From: Lachnospiraceae bacterium
GTDB taxonomy: Bacteria; Bacillota_A; Clostridia; Lachnospirales; Lachnospiraceae
Reading direction: 5' to 3'
NCBI GenBank assembly: GCA_017430765.1
Contig: JAFRMI010000060.1
Coordinates: 21,670 to 85,669 of the forward strand
Length of the DNA: 64,000 nt
Part shown: positions 33,883 through 43,831 of the stretch, piece by piece
Position numbering within the stretch: the stretch's first letter is position 1
How the letters are laid out: each line of letters opens with the position of its first letter
The notes under the pieces: model-generated
Seen by the model: the letters and a program-made list of their open reading frames with translations, nothing else
What the model was told of the DNA's origin: nothing
Databases searched by the model: none
Made by a program: the position numbers and the translations under genes

Positions 33883-34880
33883 CAATAATCCATCCGTCCG
33901 AGGCTGTCCATCAGTTCCAGATACATGCCTGTCCCGATCGCGACGCAGTCCGCCGGATTCTCCGCGACCATCGTATTAATTCCGGTCTTCTCCTCGAGAA
34001 GTTCCGTCAGGCCGTCCAGCAGGGCGCCGCCGCCCGTGAGAACAATCCCGCGCACGGTAATGTCCGCCGCCAGTTCCGGAGGTGTCTTCTCCAGAACGCC
34101 GTGGACGGCGTCCGCGATGCGTGAGGTGGAACCGGACAGCGCCTCCCGCACCTCTTCGGAGGTCACGGTGACTGTTTTGGGGAGACCTGTCAGGACATTG
34201 CGCCCGGAAACCTGCATCACTTCACTCTTCTTGCGCTTGCATGCCGTCCCGATCCGGATCTTGATCTCCTCCACCTGCGTGTTATCGATAAACAGGCTGT
34301 GGTCGCGCCGGATCGCCCGGAGGATCATCTCGTTGAAATTCTCGCCCCCGATCTTCAGGGAGTCCTGTACGACAGGCGAGCCCAGAGAGATCACCGCGAT
34401 GTCCGTCGTTCCCCCGCCGATATCGACAATGAGATTGCCGACGGGCTTCGTGATGTCTATGCCCGATCCGATCGCGGCCGCGACCGTCTCCTGCACAATC
34501 GTCACATCCCGGGCGCCGGACTGGTACGCGGCTTCGATGACCGCCCGTCTCTCCACTTCCGTGATGCCGCTCGGAACGCAGATGCTCACATAGGGTTTCC
34601 GGAACATATGACGGCCCATCGCAACCTGGATGTAGTGCCGCATCAGTTTTTCCGTCACGGAATAGTCCGAAATCGTGCCGGATTTGAACGGCCGGATCGC
34701 GACGACGTCGCCCTGCGTGCGGAGGACCAGCTGGCGGGCATCCTCGCCGTACGCGATGATTTTGTCGTTCGCCTTATCGTACGCGACCATGGACGGCTCG
34801 TGGATGATGACGCCTCTTCCCTTGTACCAGACGACAATGTTGGTCGTGCCCAGGTCGATCCCGATGTCTGTATACGCCAT
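33882..34880 (-). CDS. mreB: MreB/Mbl-type actin homologue
   Basis: A 332-residue cytoskeletal ATPase. GIDLGTTNIVVW forms phosphate loop 1, LIVDIGGGTTDIAV phosphate loop 2, and GIVLTGGGALLDGL the adenosine loop. It organises wall synthesis under the membrane. No mreC or mreD follows, as is usual for the Mbl or solitary MreB copies of Firmicutes. GAGGAAACAGATAT leads into the ATG. It is coupled to recD2 downstream. Confidence 0.95.
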   Translation of the reverse strand: MAYTDIGIDLGTTNIVVWYKGRGVIIHEPSMVAYDKANDKIIAYGEDARQLVLRTQGDVVAIRPFKSGTISDYSVTEKLMRHYIQVAMGRHMFRKPYVSICVPSGITEVERRAVIEAAYQSGARDVTIVQETVAAAIGSGIDITKPVGNLIVDIGGGTTDIAVISLGSPVVQDSLKIGGENFNEMILRAIRRDHSLFIDNTQVEEIKIRIGTACKRKKSEVMQVSGRNVLTGLPKTVTVTSEEVREALSGSTSRIADAVHGVLEKTPPELAADITVRGIVLTGGGALLDGLTELLEEKTGINTMVAENPADCVAIGTGMYLELMDSLGRMDY

Positions 34881-34973
34881 ATATCTGTTTCCTCTTCCTC
34901 TCGTTTATGCTGTCTCTCCATGGCCGCGCCCATATGGGCAGCCGGTCATGAAATCCGCCCGAATAACGCTGTG

Positions 34974-37826
34974 TTAAGACATACTCCCGTCACGGGCTTT
35001 CCCCAGATACTTTCTGAGATACTGACCGGTGTAGGAGGCGGGGTTTTCCGAAACCTCCTCGGGGGTGCCGCGGGCAATGACGGTACCGCCGCGGTCGCCG
35101 CCCTCCGGTCCCAGATCGATGATATAATCGGCTGTTTTGATGACGTCCAGGTTGTGCTCGATGACAACGAGCGTATTGCCCTGATCCGTCAGGCGGCCGA
35201 TAATGTCGATCAGTTTATGAACATCGGCAAAGTGAAGGCCCGTTGTCGGCTCATCCAGGATATAGATCGTCCTGCCGGTGGACCGCCTCGAGAGCTCCGC
35301 GGCCAGTTTGATCCGCTGCGCCTCGCCCCCGGAGAGCTCCGTGGACGGCTGGCCGAGACGGATGTAGCCAAGTCCCACATCGAAGAGCGTCTGGATCTTG
35401 CTCCTGATGCGCGGCACCTTCTCAAAGAAGGCGAGCGCCTCCTCCACTGTCATATTGAGAACATCGTAGATGCTTTTCCCCCGGTACCTCACCTCAAGTG
35501 TTTCACGATTGTATCTCTTACCGTGGCAGACCTCGCAAGGGACATACACATCCGGCAGAAAATGCATCTCAATCTTAATAATACCATCTCCCGCACAGGC
35601 TTCACAACGTCCGCCTTTCACATTGAAGGAAAAACGTCCCTTTTTATACCCCCTCATCTTTGCGTCCGTCGTGGAGGCAAAGAGGTCGCGGATCAGGTCG
35701 AAGACACCTGTATAGGTCGCGGGATTGGAGCGGGGTGTTCTCCCGATCGGGGACTGGTCGATATTGATGACCTTGTCCAGCTGGTCAATCCCCAGGATTT
35801 CCCTGTGCTTTCCGGGCACCTCAAAGGCGCGGTTCAGTTCCCGCGCAAGCTTTTTATAAAGAATTTCATTCACGAGGGAGCTTTTCCCGGAACCGGATAC
35901 GCCGGTGACGCAGGTAAAGATCCCCGTCGGTATGTCCACATCGATATTCTTCAGGTTGTTGGCCATGGCGCCGCGGACCCGCAGCCACCCGGCCGGCTTT
36001 CTTCTGGCCTCCGGAACCGGAATGGTCAGCGCGCCGCGGAGATACTGTCCCGTAATCGACTCCCTGCAGGCCATGATCGCCTCCGCGTCCCCCTGCGCCA
36101 CAAGGCGGCCGCCGTGTTCCCCGGCCCCCGGACCGATATCTACGACGAAGTCGGCGGCGCGGATGGTGTCCTCATCGTGTTCGACGACGATCACCGAGTT
36201 TCCGAGATCCCGGAGATTCTTCAGCGTCGCGAGCAGTTTGTCGTTGTCCCTTTGATGGAGGCCGATGCTCGGTTCATCCAGTATGTAGGCGACGCCGACA
36301 AGCCCCGACCCGATCTGCGTCGCGAGACGGATCCTCTGGGCCTCTCCGCCCGAAAGTGTCGCGGTCGCCCTGGACAGGGTGAGATAATCAAGCCCCACAT
36401 CGTTGAGAAAGCTGACCCGGGACCGGATCTCCTTCAGGATCTGGGCACCGATCTGCATCTGATACTCCGAGAGCGTCAGTTCATCCAGAAAGTGCAGCAG
36501 CTTCTTCACGGATTCATCCGTCATCTCCATAATATTTCTTCCGCCGACTGTCACAGCGAGCGAGGCGGCCTTGAGACGCCTCCCTCCGCATGTCGGGCAG
36601 GGCGTTATGCACATGTACTTTTCATATTCCGCCTTGCTGGATTCCGAATAGGTCTCCCGGTACCGGCGCTCGACATTCCGGATCAGTCCCTCGAACTCGA
36701 TATCGTAGACGCCGACCCCTCTCTGCCCTTTATAGTGCACTTTTACAGGCCGGCTGCCCTTTCCGTACAGAAACATATTCCGGATATCTTCCGGAAGGTC
36801 ACGGAAGGGCGTCTTAAGGTCAAAGCCGTATTCTTCCGCCAATGCGGTGAGGATGGCGTGGGTGAAGCTGGTGCTGTCCGTCGCGCTCTGCCAGCCCTGC
36901 ACGACGATGCAGCCGTCCGCAATCGAGACCGACGGATCCGGAATCATCAGGTCGGCGTCGAATTCCATTCTGTACCCAAGTCCCGCACAGTCCGGGCAGG
37001 CCCCGAAGGGGTTGTTGAAGGAGAAGCTTCTGGGCTCGATCTCATCGATGCTCACCCCGCAGTCCGGACAGGCAAAACTGGACGAGAGATTGAGATATGT
37101 GCCGTCCATCCGGTCCACAAGCAGCAGGCCGCCAGTTAAAGAAAGCACCGTCTCTATGGAATCCGTCAGCCTTTTTTCAATTCCCGGTTTTATGACCAGA
37201 CGGTCCACGATAATTTCTATATTATGTTTCTGGTTTTTATCGAGAAGGATCTGCTCCGAGAGGTCATACTGGGAACCGTCGACCATGACACGCACATACC
37301 CGCTTTTTTTCGCCTGCTCGAGCACCTTCTCATGGCGTCCCTTCCTGCCGCGGACGACCGGTGCGAGGAGCTGGATCCTGGACTTCTCAGGCAGCGTCAT
37401 CACCTGATCCACCATCTGGTCAACCGTCTGCCGGGAGATCTCCCGCCCGCAGTTCGGGCAGTGCGGAATGCCGATCCTCGCGTATAAAAGCCGGAAATAG
37501 TCATAGATCTCCGTCACGGTTCCCACCGTTGACCTCGGGTTCCGGTTGGTCGTCTTCTGATCGATCGAGATCGCCGGGGGCAGTCCCTCGATACTCTCGA
37601 CATCCGGCTTTTCCATCTGCCCCAGAAACTGTCTCGCGTAAGAGGACAGAGACTCCATATACCGTCTCTGCCCCTCCGCATAAATCGTATCAAACGCAAG
37701 TGAACTCTTGCCCGAGCCCGACAGCCCGGTCAGGACCACCAGCTGGCCCCGCGGGATATCCACGCTGAGCGATTTCAGATTATTCTCATTTGCGCCTCTG
37801 ATTTTGATATATTTCTGTCTGTCCAT
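34974..37826 (-). CDS. uvrA: Excinuclease ABC subunit A
   Basis: A 950-residue UvrA with both ABC modules: Walker [14 protein letters not shown] early and [13 protein letters not shown] late, signatures [12 protein letters not shown] and [12 protein letters not shown], and zinc-binding cysteine sets ([10 protein letters not shown]...CPDCAG and CEACAG...CEVCHGKR). It recognises bulky DNA lesions with UvrB. The ATG at 37826 has GAAGG four bases upstream; an in-frame TTG seven codons earlier is less likely. uvrB is not adjacent. Confidence 0.97.
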   Translation of the reverse strand: MDRQKYIKIRGANENNLKSLSVDIPRGQLVVLTGLSGSGKSSLAFDTIYAEGQRRYMESLSSYARQFLGQMEKPDVESIEGLPPAISIDQKTTNRNPRSTVGTVTEIYDYFRLLYARIGIPHCPNCGREISRQTVDQMVDQVMTLPEKSRIQLLAPVVRGRKGRHEKVLEQAKKSGYVRVMVDGSQYDLSEQILLDKNQKHNIEIIVDRLVIKPGIEKRLTDSIETVLSLTGGLLLVDRMDGTYLNLSSSFACPDCGVSIDEIEPRSFSFNNPFGACPDCAGLGYRMEFDADLMIPDPSVSIADGCIVVQGWQSATDSTSFTHAILTALAEEYGFDLKTPFRDLPEDIRNMFLYGKGSRPVKVHYKGQRGVGVYDIEFEGLIRNVERRYRETYSESSKAEYEKYMCITPCPTCGGRRLKAASLAVTVGGRNIMEMTDESVKKLLHFLDELTLSEYQMQIGAQILKEIRSRVSFLNDVGLDYLTLSRATATLSGGEAQRIRLATQIGSGLVGVAYILDEPSIGLHQRDNDKLLATLKNLRDLGNSVIVVEHDEDTIRAADFVVDIGPGAGEHGGRLVAQGDAEAIMACRESITGQYLRGALTIPVPEARRKPAGWLRVRGAMANNLKNIDVDIPTGIFTCVTGVSGSGKSSLVNEILYKKLARELNRAFEVPGKHREILGIDQLDKVINIDQSPIGRTPRSNPATYTGVFDLIRDLFASTTDAKMRGYKKGRFSFNVKGGRCEACAGDGIIKIEMHFLPDVYVPCEVCHGKRYNRETLEVRYRGKSIYDVLNMTVEEALAFFEKVPRIRSKIQTLFDVGLGYIRLGQPSTELSGGEAQRIKLAAELSRRSTGRTIYILDEPTTGLHFADVHKLIDIIGRLTDQGNTLVVIEHNLDVIKTADYIIDLGPEGGDRGGTVIARGTPEEVSENPASYTGQYLRKYLGKARDGSMS

Positions 37827-37883
37827 AGACCTTCGCTTACTTATCAATACTATATTAAAATCAAGTCCTTACCGAAACAGCCA

Positions 37884-38786
37884 TCATCGGAGCATGCTTT
37901 CAATGCCCTCCGCAAATGAAAGGCGGGGCTCCCAGCCAAGTTCCCTGCGCGTCGCAGAAATATCCGCCGTCAGATGCATGACCTGCCTGTCCGCATAGGG
38001 TTTTTCTCCGAATCCGATGTCTGCTCCGGGGGAGACAATATCGCGGATCTCCTCCACATACTCCCGCAGCGTTCTTTCCTCCCCGCGGGCAATGAGATAG
38101 ACCGCGCCGTCACGCCCCTTCTCTCCTGCCAGAACCAGGGCTCTGGCCGCATCCTCCGCCGCCAGGTAATCCCAGACCTGCTCTCCCGCCGTAAGGGATG
38201 GACGGATTCCGTTCTTAAAGCAGTCGATGAGATACGTGATCAGGGTTTTCTCCCCGTCATTCCTCCCGTAAACAGAAAGAATTCTGGTCCAGACGTGCCG
38301 CATTTTCAGCATATGTGCCTTCTCACGCGTCATAAACCCCGCCGCGAGCTTTCCGATCCCGTACGCGTTCTCCGGAAAAGCTGCCGTATCCGGCGCCAGG
38401 CGCCCGCATGTCCTCCCGTATTCCGCCTGGGAACCGGCGCCGACAAAGCAGGTGCAGCCGAACCGTTTTGCCATCGCAACCGCGTCAAGGGCGTACCGGA
38501 CATTCGCCGTGTGAATATCCGGGTCAAAACGGGCCGCCCCTTTTGTCCCTGTCCATCCGAGATGGAAATACACATCGTACCTGAGTCCCTCCGGATTCTT
38601 CAGGTCCCGCAGATGCTCCACACTGCACTCGATCTTCCTGACCGACGGATGATCCGGGATGCGCGCGTTGTGCGGCGAGCCTTCGCGAAGAAGCAGAAGG
38701 ACCTCCGTTCCCTGCCGGAGAAGTTCCGCGACCAGCGCACTCCCGACGACGCCTGTGGCGCCGCTTACTATTGCACGATCTATCAT
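37884..38786 (-). CDS. NAD-dependent epimerase/reductase, candidate deoxysugar ketoreductase
   Basis: A 300-residue extended-SDR enzyme. SGATGVVGSALVAELL is the nucleotide-binding loop, FVGAGSQAEYG and AYGIGKLAAG supply the YxxxK catalytic pair, and the C terminus resembles sugar-nucleotide reductases (QVWDYLAAEDAARAL). The family type is common beside rfbF/G/H genes. Here it stands alone between hemW and uvrA, 12 kb from rfbF. It could be the missing last-step reductase for the CDP-sugar or the dTDP-sugar pathway; this is inference. GGAG stands eight bases before the ATG. Confidence 0.85.
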   Translation of the reverse strand: MIDRAIVSGATGVVGSALVAELLRQGTEVLLLLREGSPHNARIPDHPSVRKIECSVEHLRDLKNPEGLRYDVYFHLGWTGTKGAARFDPDIHTANVRYALDAVAMAKRFGCTCFVGAGSQAEYGRTCGRLAPDTAAFPENAYGIGKLAAGFMTREKAHMLKMRHVWTRILSVYGRNDGEKTLITYLIDCFKNGIRPSLTAGEQVWDYLAAEDAARALVLAGEKGRDGAVYLIARGEERTLREYVEEIRDIVSPGADIGFGEKPYADRQVMHLTADISATRRELGWEPRLSFAEGIESMLR

Positions 38787-38804
38787 AATTCCGTCTCCTT
38801 CTCC

Positions 38805-39983
38805 TTAAGATCTGTCAAAGGCAGCGTCCCCCGCTTCCTGAAGGGGAGGGTCGAGATAATCCGCCAGGATGACATTGCTCACCTCCGCCCCCCGGCGTGT
38901 AAGCCGGAACCGCCCTTCCCCGTCGGACAGAAGGAAGCCCTCCTGCTCATGCCGCGAAAGAACCGGGCCGTAGACATCGCTGAGGGATACCCCGAACGAA
39001 TGCTGAAAATCCCCGTCAAGGATTCCTTCTGTCATACGGAGGCCGAGAAACATAAATTCTTCCATCGCCTCCCTGCGGCCGATCTTCTTCACATCCTCCC
39101 GAATCCTTTGAGGGTCCGCCGCTCCGTCCCGATATTTCACCATGTCGCGCGTATTCGTCCACCGGGTATTCTGGCAGAAAGAAGCCGCCCCCACCCCGAA
39201 TCCGAGATATTCTCCCCTCTTCCAGTAGCGGATGTTATGCCGGCACTCACAGCCGGGTTTCGCGTAATTTGAGAACTCGTACTGCCGGTAACCTGCCGAA
39301 GAAAGCAGTTCCTCCGCCGTCTCCGCCATAAGCCGCTCCTCATCCTCGTCGGGAAGCGGCAGCAAACCTTCCCGGTACGCCTGCATAAACGGCGTCCCCT
39401 CCTCCAAAATGAGACTGTAACAGCTGATATGGGAAGGGGCAAGGTCGATTGCTTTTCCGAGCGTCTCCCGGAAGGACTGTACGCTCTGGCAGGGAATGCC
39501 GCTCATAAGATCAAGATTCAGATTCCGTATCCCGGCTTCTTTAAGCATCCGCACCGCATCGCGGGCCTCCTCAAACGTATGGATCCGGCCAAGTGCCTCC
39601 AGTTCCCGCGGCACGGCCGACTGAACGCCGAGGCTGACCCGGTTGATATGGGGAGCCGCGCATGCGAGCAGTTCCTCCCGGATCGTCCCGGGATTCATCT
39701 CCATCGTCACTTCCGCATCTTCTGCGACGCGGAACGATTCTTCCAGCGCGCCGAAAATCTCTTTGAGCGCACCGGGCGGCAGAAGGGACGGCGTCCCGCC
39801 CCCAAAGTAGATGCTTTTCACCTCATATGACGCGCCCTGCTGCGCACAGCTCCTGATTTCCCTGACTAACGAAGCGCTGTACGCGAGGATCCCGTCCTCT
39901 TTGGCAGGGGCGGACAGGAAGTCGCAGTAGGCGCATTTTCTGACGCAGAACGGGATGTGAAGATACAGTCCGAGATCCTGCAT
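38805..39983 (-). CDS. hemW: HemW-type radical SAM haem chaperone
   Basis: A 392-residue radical SAM protein. The cluster cysteines are C13, C17 and C20 in IPFCVRKCAYCDF. YFGGGTPSLLP, NLDLMSGIPCQS and the C-terminal HemN-like domain follow. In this family the members next to lepA are HemW, involved in haem insertion rather than coproporphyrinogen oxidation. The gene begins two bases past the lepA stop, the classic lepA-hemW pair. Confidence 0.94.
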   Translation of the reverse strand: MQDLGLYLHIPFCVRKCAYCDFLSAPAKEDGILAYSASLVREIRSCAQQGASYEVKSIYFGGGTPSLLPPGALKEIFGALEESFRVAEDAEVTMEMNPGTIREELLACAAPHINRVSLGVQSAVPRELEALGRIHTFEEARDAVRMLKEAGIRNLNLDLMSGIPCQSVQSFRETLGKAIDLAPSHISCYSLILEEGTPFMQAYREGLLPLPDEDEERLMAETAEELLSSAGYRQYEFSNYAKPGCECRHNIRYWKRGEYLGFGVGAASFCQNTRWTNTRDMVKYRDGAADPQRIREDVKKIGRREAMEEFMFLGLRMTEGILDGDFQHSFGVSLSDVYGPVLSRHEQEGFLLSDGEGRFRLTRRGAEVSNVILADYLDPPLQEAGDAAFDRS

Positions 39984-39985
39984 TC

Positions 39986-41791
39986 TTACTCCTCGTTCAG
40001 CTTCAGAACATTGAGGAACGCATCTTTCGGAACCTCGACATTGCCGATCTGGCGCATCTTCTTCTTGCCCTCCTTCTGCTTCTCAAGCAGCTTCCGTTTC
40101 CGGGAGATATCACCCCCGTAGCACTTGGCAAGGACGTCCTTCCGCAGCTGGCGGACCGTCTCACGCGCAATGATCTTGGAGCCGATCGCCGCCTGGATCG
40201 GAATATCGAAAAGCTGTCTGGGAATCTCCTTCTTCAGCCGCTCACACATCTGGGATCCCCGCTTATATGCGTTCGGGGCGTAGACGATGAAAGACAGCGC
40301 GTCCACAGGCTCGTGATTGACCAGAATGTCCATGCGCACAAGCTCGCTTCTCTCGTATCCGGAGAACTCATAGTCAAAAGAGGCATAGCCCCTCGAGCGG
40401 CTCTTCAGAGCGTCGAAAAAGTCATAGATAATCTCATTGAGGGGCATTCTGTACTTGAGAACGGCCCTTGTTGTCTCCAGATACTCCGTTCCCTCATAGA
40501 CTCCCCTGCGTTCCTGGCAAAGTGTCATGATCGGTCCGATATATTCGGTCGTGAGCATGATCTCCGCCTTGACCATCGGTTCCTCCATATACTCGATCTC
40601 CGAGGGATCCGGCATATTGGTCGGATTCGTGAGGTCGATCACTTCCCCGTTCGTCTTATAGATCTTATAGATCACGCTGGGGGCTGTCGTGATGAGATCC
40701 AGATCGTACTCTCTTTCCAGGCGCTGCGTGACGACATCCAGGTGCAGAAGTCCCAGAAATCCGCAGCGGAAACCAAAGCCGAGGGCCTGGGACGTCTCCG
40801 GCTCATACTGGAGGGCGGCGTCGTTGAGCTGCAGCTTCTCGAGCGCATCGCGGAGATCCGGGTACCGGGGTGTCTCGGCGGGATAGATGCCGCAGTAAAC
40901 CATCGGCTGCGGCTCCTTATAGCCGGGAAGCGCTTCCTCACAGGGGCTGCCGGCTTCCGTCACCGTATCTCCCACGCGCGTCTGCTTCATATCTTTGATG
41001 CTCGCCTCGAGATAGCCGACCATGCCGGCGCTCAGTTCTTCCTCCGGGAGAAACTTTCCGGCGCCGAAAATGCCAACTTCTGTGACTTCCGCCTCCGCGC
41101 CCGTCGCCATCATGCGGATCTTCGTGCCTCTTCTGACGCACCCGTCAAATACACGCATAAAGACAATGACCCCGCGGTAGCTGTCATAAAGGGAGTCGAA
41201 GATAAGCGCCTTCAGCGGCTTCCCCGAGTCACCTGTCGGAGACGGGAGACTGCTGACGATGGCCTCGAGTACCTCGTGGACATTCTCTCCGGTCTTGGCG
41301 GAGATGCGGGGCGCCGTCAGCGCTTCAATCCCGATCACGTCCTCCACCTCCTGGGCCACTTCATCCGGCTGCGCGCTCGGGAGATCAATCTTGTTGATCA
41401 CAGGAAGGATCTCCAGATCATGATCCAGAGCAAGATACACATTCCCAAGCGTCTGCGCCTCCACGCCCTGTGTCGCGTCCACGACCAGAATCGCCCCGTC
41501 GCACGCAGCAAGAGATCTCGATACCTCATAGTTGAAGTCGACGTGGCCGGGAGTATCGATCAGATTAAAGATATACTCCTCCCCGTTGTCCGCCCTGTAG
41601 ATCGTGCGGACTGTCTGGGCCTTGATCGTTATGCCTCTCTCCCGCTCAAGATCCATATTGTCAAGGACCTGCTCCTGCATCTCCCGCTCCGTAAGCAGAC
41701 CGGTCATCTCGATGATCCGGTCGGCGAGCGTGCTCTTGCCGTGGTCAATATGCGCTATGATGCAAAAATTTCGGATATGTTTCTGATCCAT
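39986..41791 (-). CDS. lepA: Elongation factor 4 (LepA)
   Basis: A 601-residue translational GTPase of normal length. G1 is [10 protein letters not shown]3 DTPGHVDF, G4 NKIDLP; the C-terminal domain ends with the LepA-specific [24 protein letters not shown]. It back-translocates or remodels ribosomes under stress. The start codon is preceded only by a weak AGAAGACGG site. A promoter and a small palindrome lie about 130-180 bases upstream. Confidence 0.97.
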   Translation of the reverse strand: MDQKHIRNFCIIAHIDHGKSTLADRIIEMTGLLTEREMQEQVLDNMDLERERGITIKAQTVRTIYRADNGEEYIFNLIDTPGHVDFNYEVSRSLAACDGAILVVDATQGVEAQTLGNVYLALDHDLEILPVINKIDLPSAQPDEVAQEVEDVIGIEALTAPRISAKTGENVHEVLEAIVSSLPSPTGDSGKPLKALIFDSLYDSYRGVIVFMRVFDGCVRRGTKIRMMATGAEAEVTEVGIFGAGKFLPEEELSAGMVGYLEASIKDMKQTRVGDTVTEAGSPCEEALPGYKEPQPMVYCGIYPAETPRYPDLRDALEKLQLNDAALQYEPETSQALGFGFRCGFLGLLHLDVVTQRLEREYDLDLITTAPSVIYKIYKTNGEVIDLTNPTNMPDPSEIEYMEEPMVKAEIMLTTEYIGPIMTLCQERRGVYEGTEYLETTRAVLKYRMPLNEIIYDFFDALKSRSRGYASFDYEFSGYERSELVRMDILVNHEPVDALSFIVYAPNAYKRGSQMCERLKKEIPRQLFDIPIQAAIGSKIIARETVRQLRKDVLAKCYGGDISRKRKLLEKQKEGKKKMRQIGNVEVPKDAFLNVLKLNEE

Positions 41792-41918
41792 ACCGTCTTC
41801 TTATACCTCGTATTCTAGTGCGCAGCCATTCATTCTGTTCGTTCGTCCGTGTAGAACGGGCTGACTCTATGTGTTCCGACTGACGCTGCGGAAAAATGCA
41901 GCAAAGTACTGTCTGATT

Positions 41919-41947
41919 ACTGTACCACAAGTCAGGCCTCTTTGCAA
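41919..41947 (-). promoter_or_regulatory. Probable sigma-A promoter of lepA-hemW
   Basis: Leftward, TTGCAA (41947-41942) and TACAGT (41924-41919) are 17 bases apart. Just upstream is the palindrome TTCACT-CAA-AGTGAA (41955-41969), which could be an operator. Confidence 0.6.
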
Positions 41948-42012
41948 ACATATGTTCACTCAAAGTGAAAGCGTTCTTTCTCTTAGGTGCCCGTGCTGAT
42001 CCTGCCGGAGGC

Positions 42013-42058
42013 TTTTTGTCGGATAGGGAATTCCGAGGAATTTCCTATCCGACAAAAA
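42013..42058. repeat. 46-base palindrome with a 22-bp stem beside the rpsT terminator
   Basis: Bases 42013-42034 pair with 42037-42058 across a two-base centre, with a single G-T wobble. The arms read outward from GAATTCC to GTCGGATAGG and a run of five A/T pairs. The T run of the rpsT terminator overlaps its outer end. It lacks a T tract of its own on either side. Confidence 0.8.
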
Positions 42059-42079
42059 AGCACCCCCTTCCGGGAGTGC
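42054..42079 (-). terminator. Intrinsic terminator of rpsT
   Basis: On the minus strand GCACTCCC-GGAA-GGGGGTGC forms an 8-bp stem with one T-G pair, followed directly by six T residues (42059-42054). It begins 18 bases after the rpsT stop codon. Confidence 0.85.
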
Positions 42080-42096
42080 CGATCTGTTGGATTCCA

Positions 42097-42360
42097 TTAC
42101 GCCATCTTATCGACAGCTTTAGACATACGGGAAATCTTTCTCGCGTTGGTATTCTTCTTGTAGATTCCCTTCGCGGTCGCTCTGCCCATAACGCCCTGCA
42201 GATTCGTAAGAGCCGCCTTAGCCGCGTTCTTATCGCCGGCTTCAATCGCTGCAGTGACCTTCTTGACAGAAGTCTTGACCTCGGATTTCGCCGCCTTATT
42301 TCTGGCGGCTCTCTTTGCACTTGTCAGAATTCTCTTCTTCGCTGATTTGACGTTCGCCAA
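42097..42360 (-). CDS. rpsT: 30S ribosomal protein S20
   Basis: An 87-residue highly basic protein, ANVKSAKKRILTSAKRAARNKA at the N terminus and AKGIYKKNTNARKISRM near the C terminus, clearly S20. The start codon is TTG at 42360, with GGAGG nine bases upstream; no in-frame ATG or GTG is close. S20 also starts with UUG in E. coli, where initiation is autogenously controlled. The gene has its own strong promoter, a roughly 95-base leader and its own terminator. Confidence 0.97.
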   Translation of the reverse strand: MANVKSAKKRILTSAKRAARNKAAKSEVKTSVKKVTAAIEAGDKNAAKAALTNLQGVMGRATAKGIYKKNTNARKISRMSKAVDKMA

Positions 42361-42460
42361 AATATACTTCCTCCGTAATCAAATATCTCAATATGCTCTA
42401 AAAGTTCCTCCTTTAGCCATAGAGACACGAATTGCGGCATGGGCGGAACAGACATAGTGC

Positions 42461-42489
42461 ATTTTATGACAATCCGGGTTGCGTGTCAA
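42461..42489 (-). promoter_or_regulatory. Strong promoter of rpsT
   Basis: TTGACA (42489-42484) and TAAAAT (42466-42461) are 17 bases apart, close to consensus. The predicted start point gives a leader of about 95 bases, containing a 10-codon open frame (ATG GCT AAA GGA GGA...) upstream of the S20 start. Confidence 0.85.
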
Positions 42490-42540
42490 GCCTTTTATTC
42501 AGTATTTTTCAGCTATTTTTGAAGCTTTTGCAAAGCGCTC

Positions 42541-43539
42541 TCACTGCCCTTCCGGAGCGCGCTGCCCGGACAGTTTCATGATGACCAGTTCCACGGAGAG
42601 ACGGTCCGAAAGAGTCCCGTTTTTCACCGCCTCGTCTGCTGCCGCACACTCCGCCAGGCATCCGATCAGCTGCTCATTTGTATACTTCTCCGCAATCCGC
42701 CGGCTCTTCCGTACGGCGAACGGAGGCATGCCCGCTTTTTCAGCGATCTGGCTGTCGCTGAACCCCTCCCCCGACAATTCCCTGACCTTGACGAGACGGC
42801 GGAATTCACCCCCAATCAGGGCGAGAATCCGCATGGGAGGTTCCTTGATGGCCAGAAGGTCCGTGTAGAGATCCAGCGCTTCCTTCTGCCTGTGATTCGT
42901 AATTGCGGCAATCATATCGAAGATGCGGTTTTCTGTCCGGTTCGTCGTAACAGCGAGAATATCCTCCATCGTCACGCTGTCCCTGCCGGCACAGTAGTGG
43001 ATCAGCTTATCCGTCTCGGTCCGGATATGGCTCATATCCTCTCCGCATTTTTCGAGAAATGCTTCCATCTCCGTCTTCCGGATCTTAAGCCCCTCATCCC
43101 CCAGCATGCGAAGCACCCATGTGGAGAGCGTCCGTGCATCCTGCGGGCGGAACTCCACACATCTTCCGGCGCTTTTTACAGCCTTGAACATGCGGCTTCT
43201 CTTATCGACAGCTCTCTCGGTAAAAACGAGCACCAGATAATCCGGTATGTCCTTCAGATAATCGGGAAGATGTTCGGGGGAAGACACAAAAAAGCCGGTA
43301 TCATCCAGTCTGATCACACGGCGCTCGGCAAAAAAGGGGAGCGTCTCGGCGATATCCATGATCTCACTTTCACTGATCCGGTCCCCGCTCAAACTGTTCC
43401 GGTTCATGCCGCCGCCGTCGGGCTGAAGCGCCTGCAGCAGCCGGTCGCGGTACTGCAGGCGGAGATACCCCTCTTCACCGTACAGAAGATACACCTGTTT
43501 GAAATTGCCGGTTTTTATATCATTAATCAGATCTTTCAT
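42541..43539 (-). CDS. holA: DNA polymerase III delta subunit
   Basis: A 332-residue clamp-loader subunit. The N-terminal VYLLYGEEGYLRLQYRDRLLQAL, the DMSHIRTETDKLIHY segment and the C-terminal helical domain (IAEKAGMPPFAVRKSRRIAEKY) are typical of HolA. It opens the beta clamp at the fork. It lies between comEC and rpsT, a common Firmicutes neighbourhood. GGGGGA precedes the ATG. Confidence 0.95.
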   Translation of the reverse strand: MKDLINDIKTGNFKQVYLLYGEEGYLRLQYRDRLLQALQPDGGGMNRNSLSGDRISESEIMDIAETLPFFAERRVIRLDDTGFFVSSPEHLPDYLKDIPDYLVLVFTERAVDKRSRMFKAVKSAGRCVEFRPQDARTLSTWVLRMLGDEGLKIRKTEMEAFLEKCGEDMSHIRTETDKLIHYCAGRDSVTMEDILAVTTNRTENRIFDMIAAITNHRQKEALDLYTDLLAIKEPPMRILALIGGEFRRLVKVRELSGEGFSDSQIAEKAGMPPFAVRKSRRIAEKYTNEQLIGCLAECAAADEAVKNGTLSDRLSVELVIMKLSGQRAPEGQ

Positions 43540-43560
43540 GGATCCCCCGGACTTTCCTCA

Positions 43561-43592
43561 GTAAAGCGGTCATTCGCATTACGCTACGCTCC
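43561..43592 (-). repeat. Dispersed 32-bp intergenic repeat, copy C
   Basis: Shares 27 of 32 positions with copy B (15521-15552) and 24 of 32 with copy A (5592-5623). It lies in the 292-base gap between comEC and holA. The rest of that gap is GC-rich and carries open frames without a convincing ribosome-binding site or family, so I see no gene in it. Confidence 0.6.
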
Positions 43593-43831
43593 GTGCCCAT
43601 GAACCGCGGCCGCAGGCGGCGTCCTCCCGGCAGACGCTTTAAACTCCTGCCAATACAGCAGCTCTCCTTCACCCCGTCTGCGCCTCTGCGGCCCGGAGAC
43701 GGGGGACTGTTCACGCAGTTCATATACCGGATGCCAGAAGATGTTACCATGACATTGTAGCATATTCCCGGGCAGATACAACCTTCATACCCTGCCGGCA
43801 TGAGAAGAACGACGCAAAGAGGATGTGTATC

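Larger units (their letters stand above)
41792..42096. other. Gap between lepA and rpsT: promoter, palindromes and terminator
   Basis: These 305 bases hold no gene. From right to left they contain the rpsT terminator, a long perfect palindrome (42013-42058), a 15-base palindrome (41955-41969), the lepA promoter (41919-41947) and a roughly 120-base leader with a small GCTGC/GCAGC hairpin (41885-41902). Confidence 0.7.

Noticed and set aside
34299..37139. Open plus-strand frame of more than 900 codons opposite uvrA
   Set aside because: It lies wholly antisense to an unmistakable uvrA; long antisense frames are expected in GC-rich DNA, and its product is Arg/His/Asp-rich with no recognisable family.
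38805..39983. Oxygen-independent coproporphyrinogen oxidase HemN
   Set aside because: Position directly after lepA and the short N terminus fit HemW, which has the radical SAM cysteines but a different role.
43523..43801. Short minus-strand open frames in the comEC-holA gap
   Set aside because: No good ribosome-binding site, odd Cys/Arg-rich composition, and overlap with the 32-bp repeat; no family recognised.
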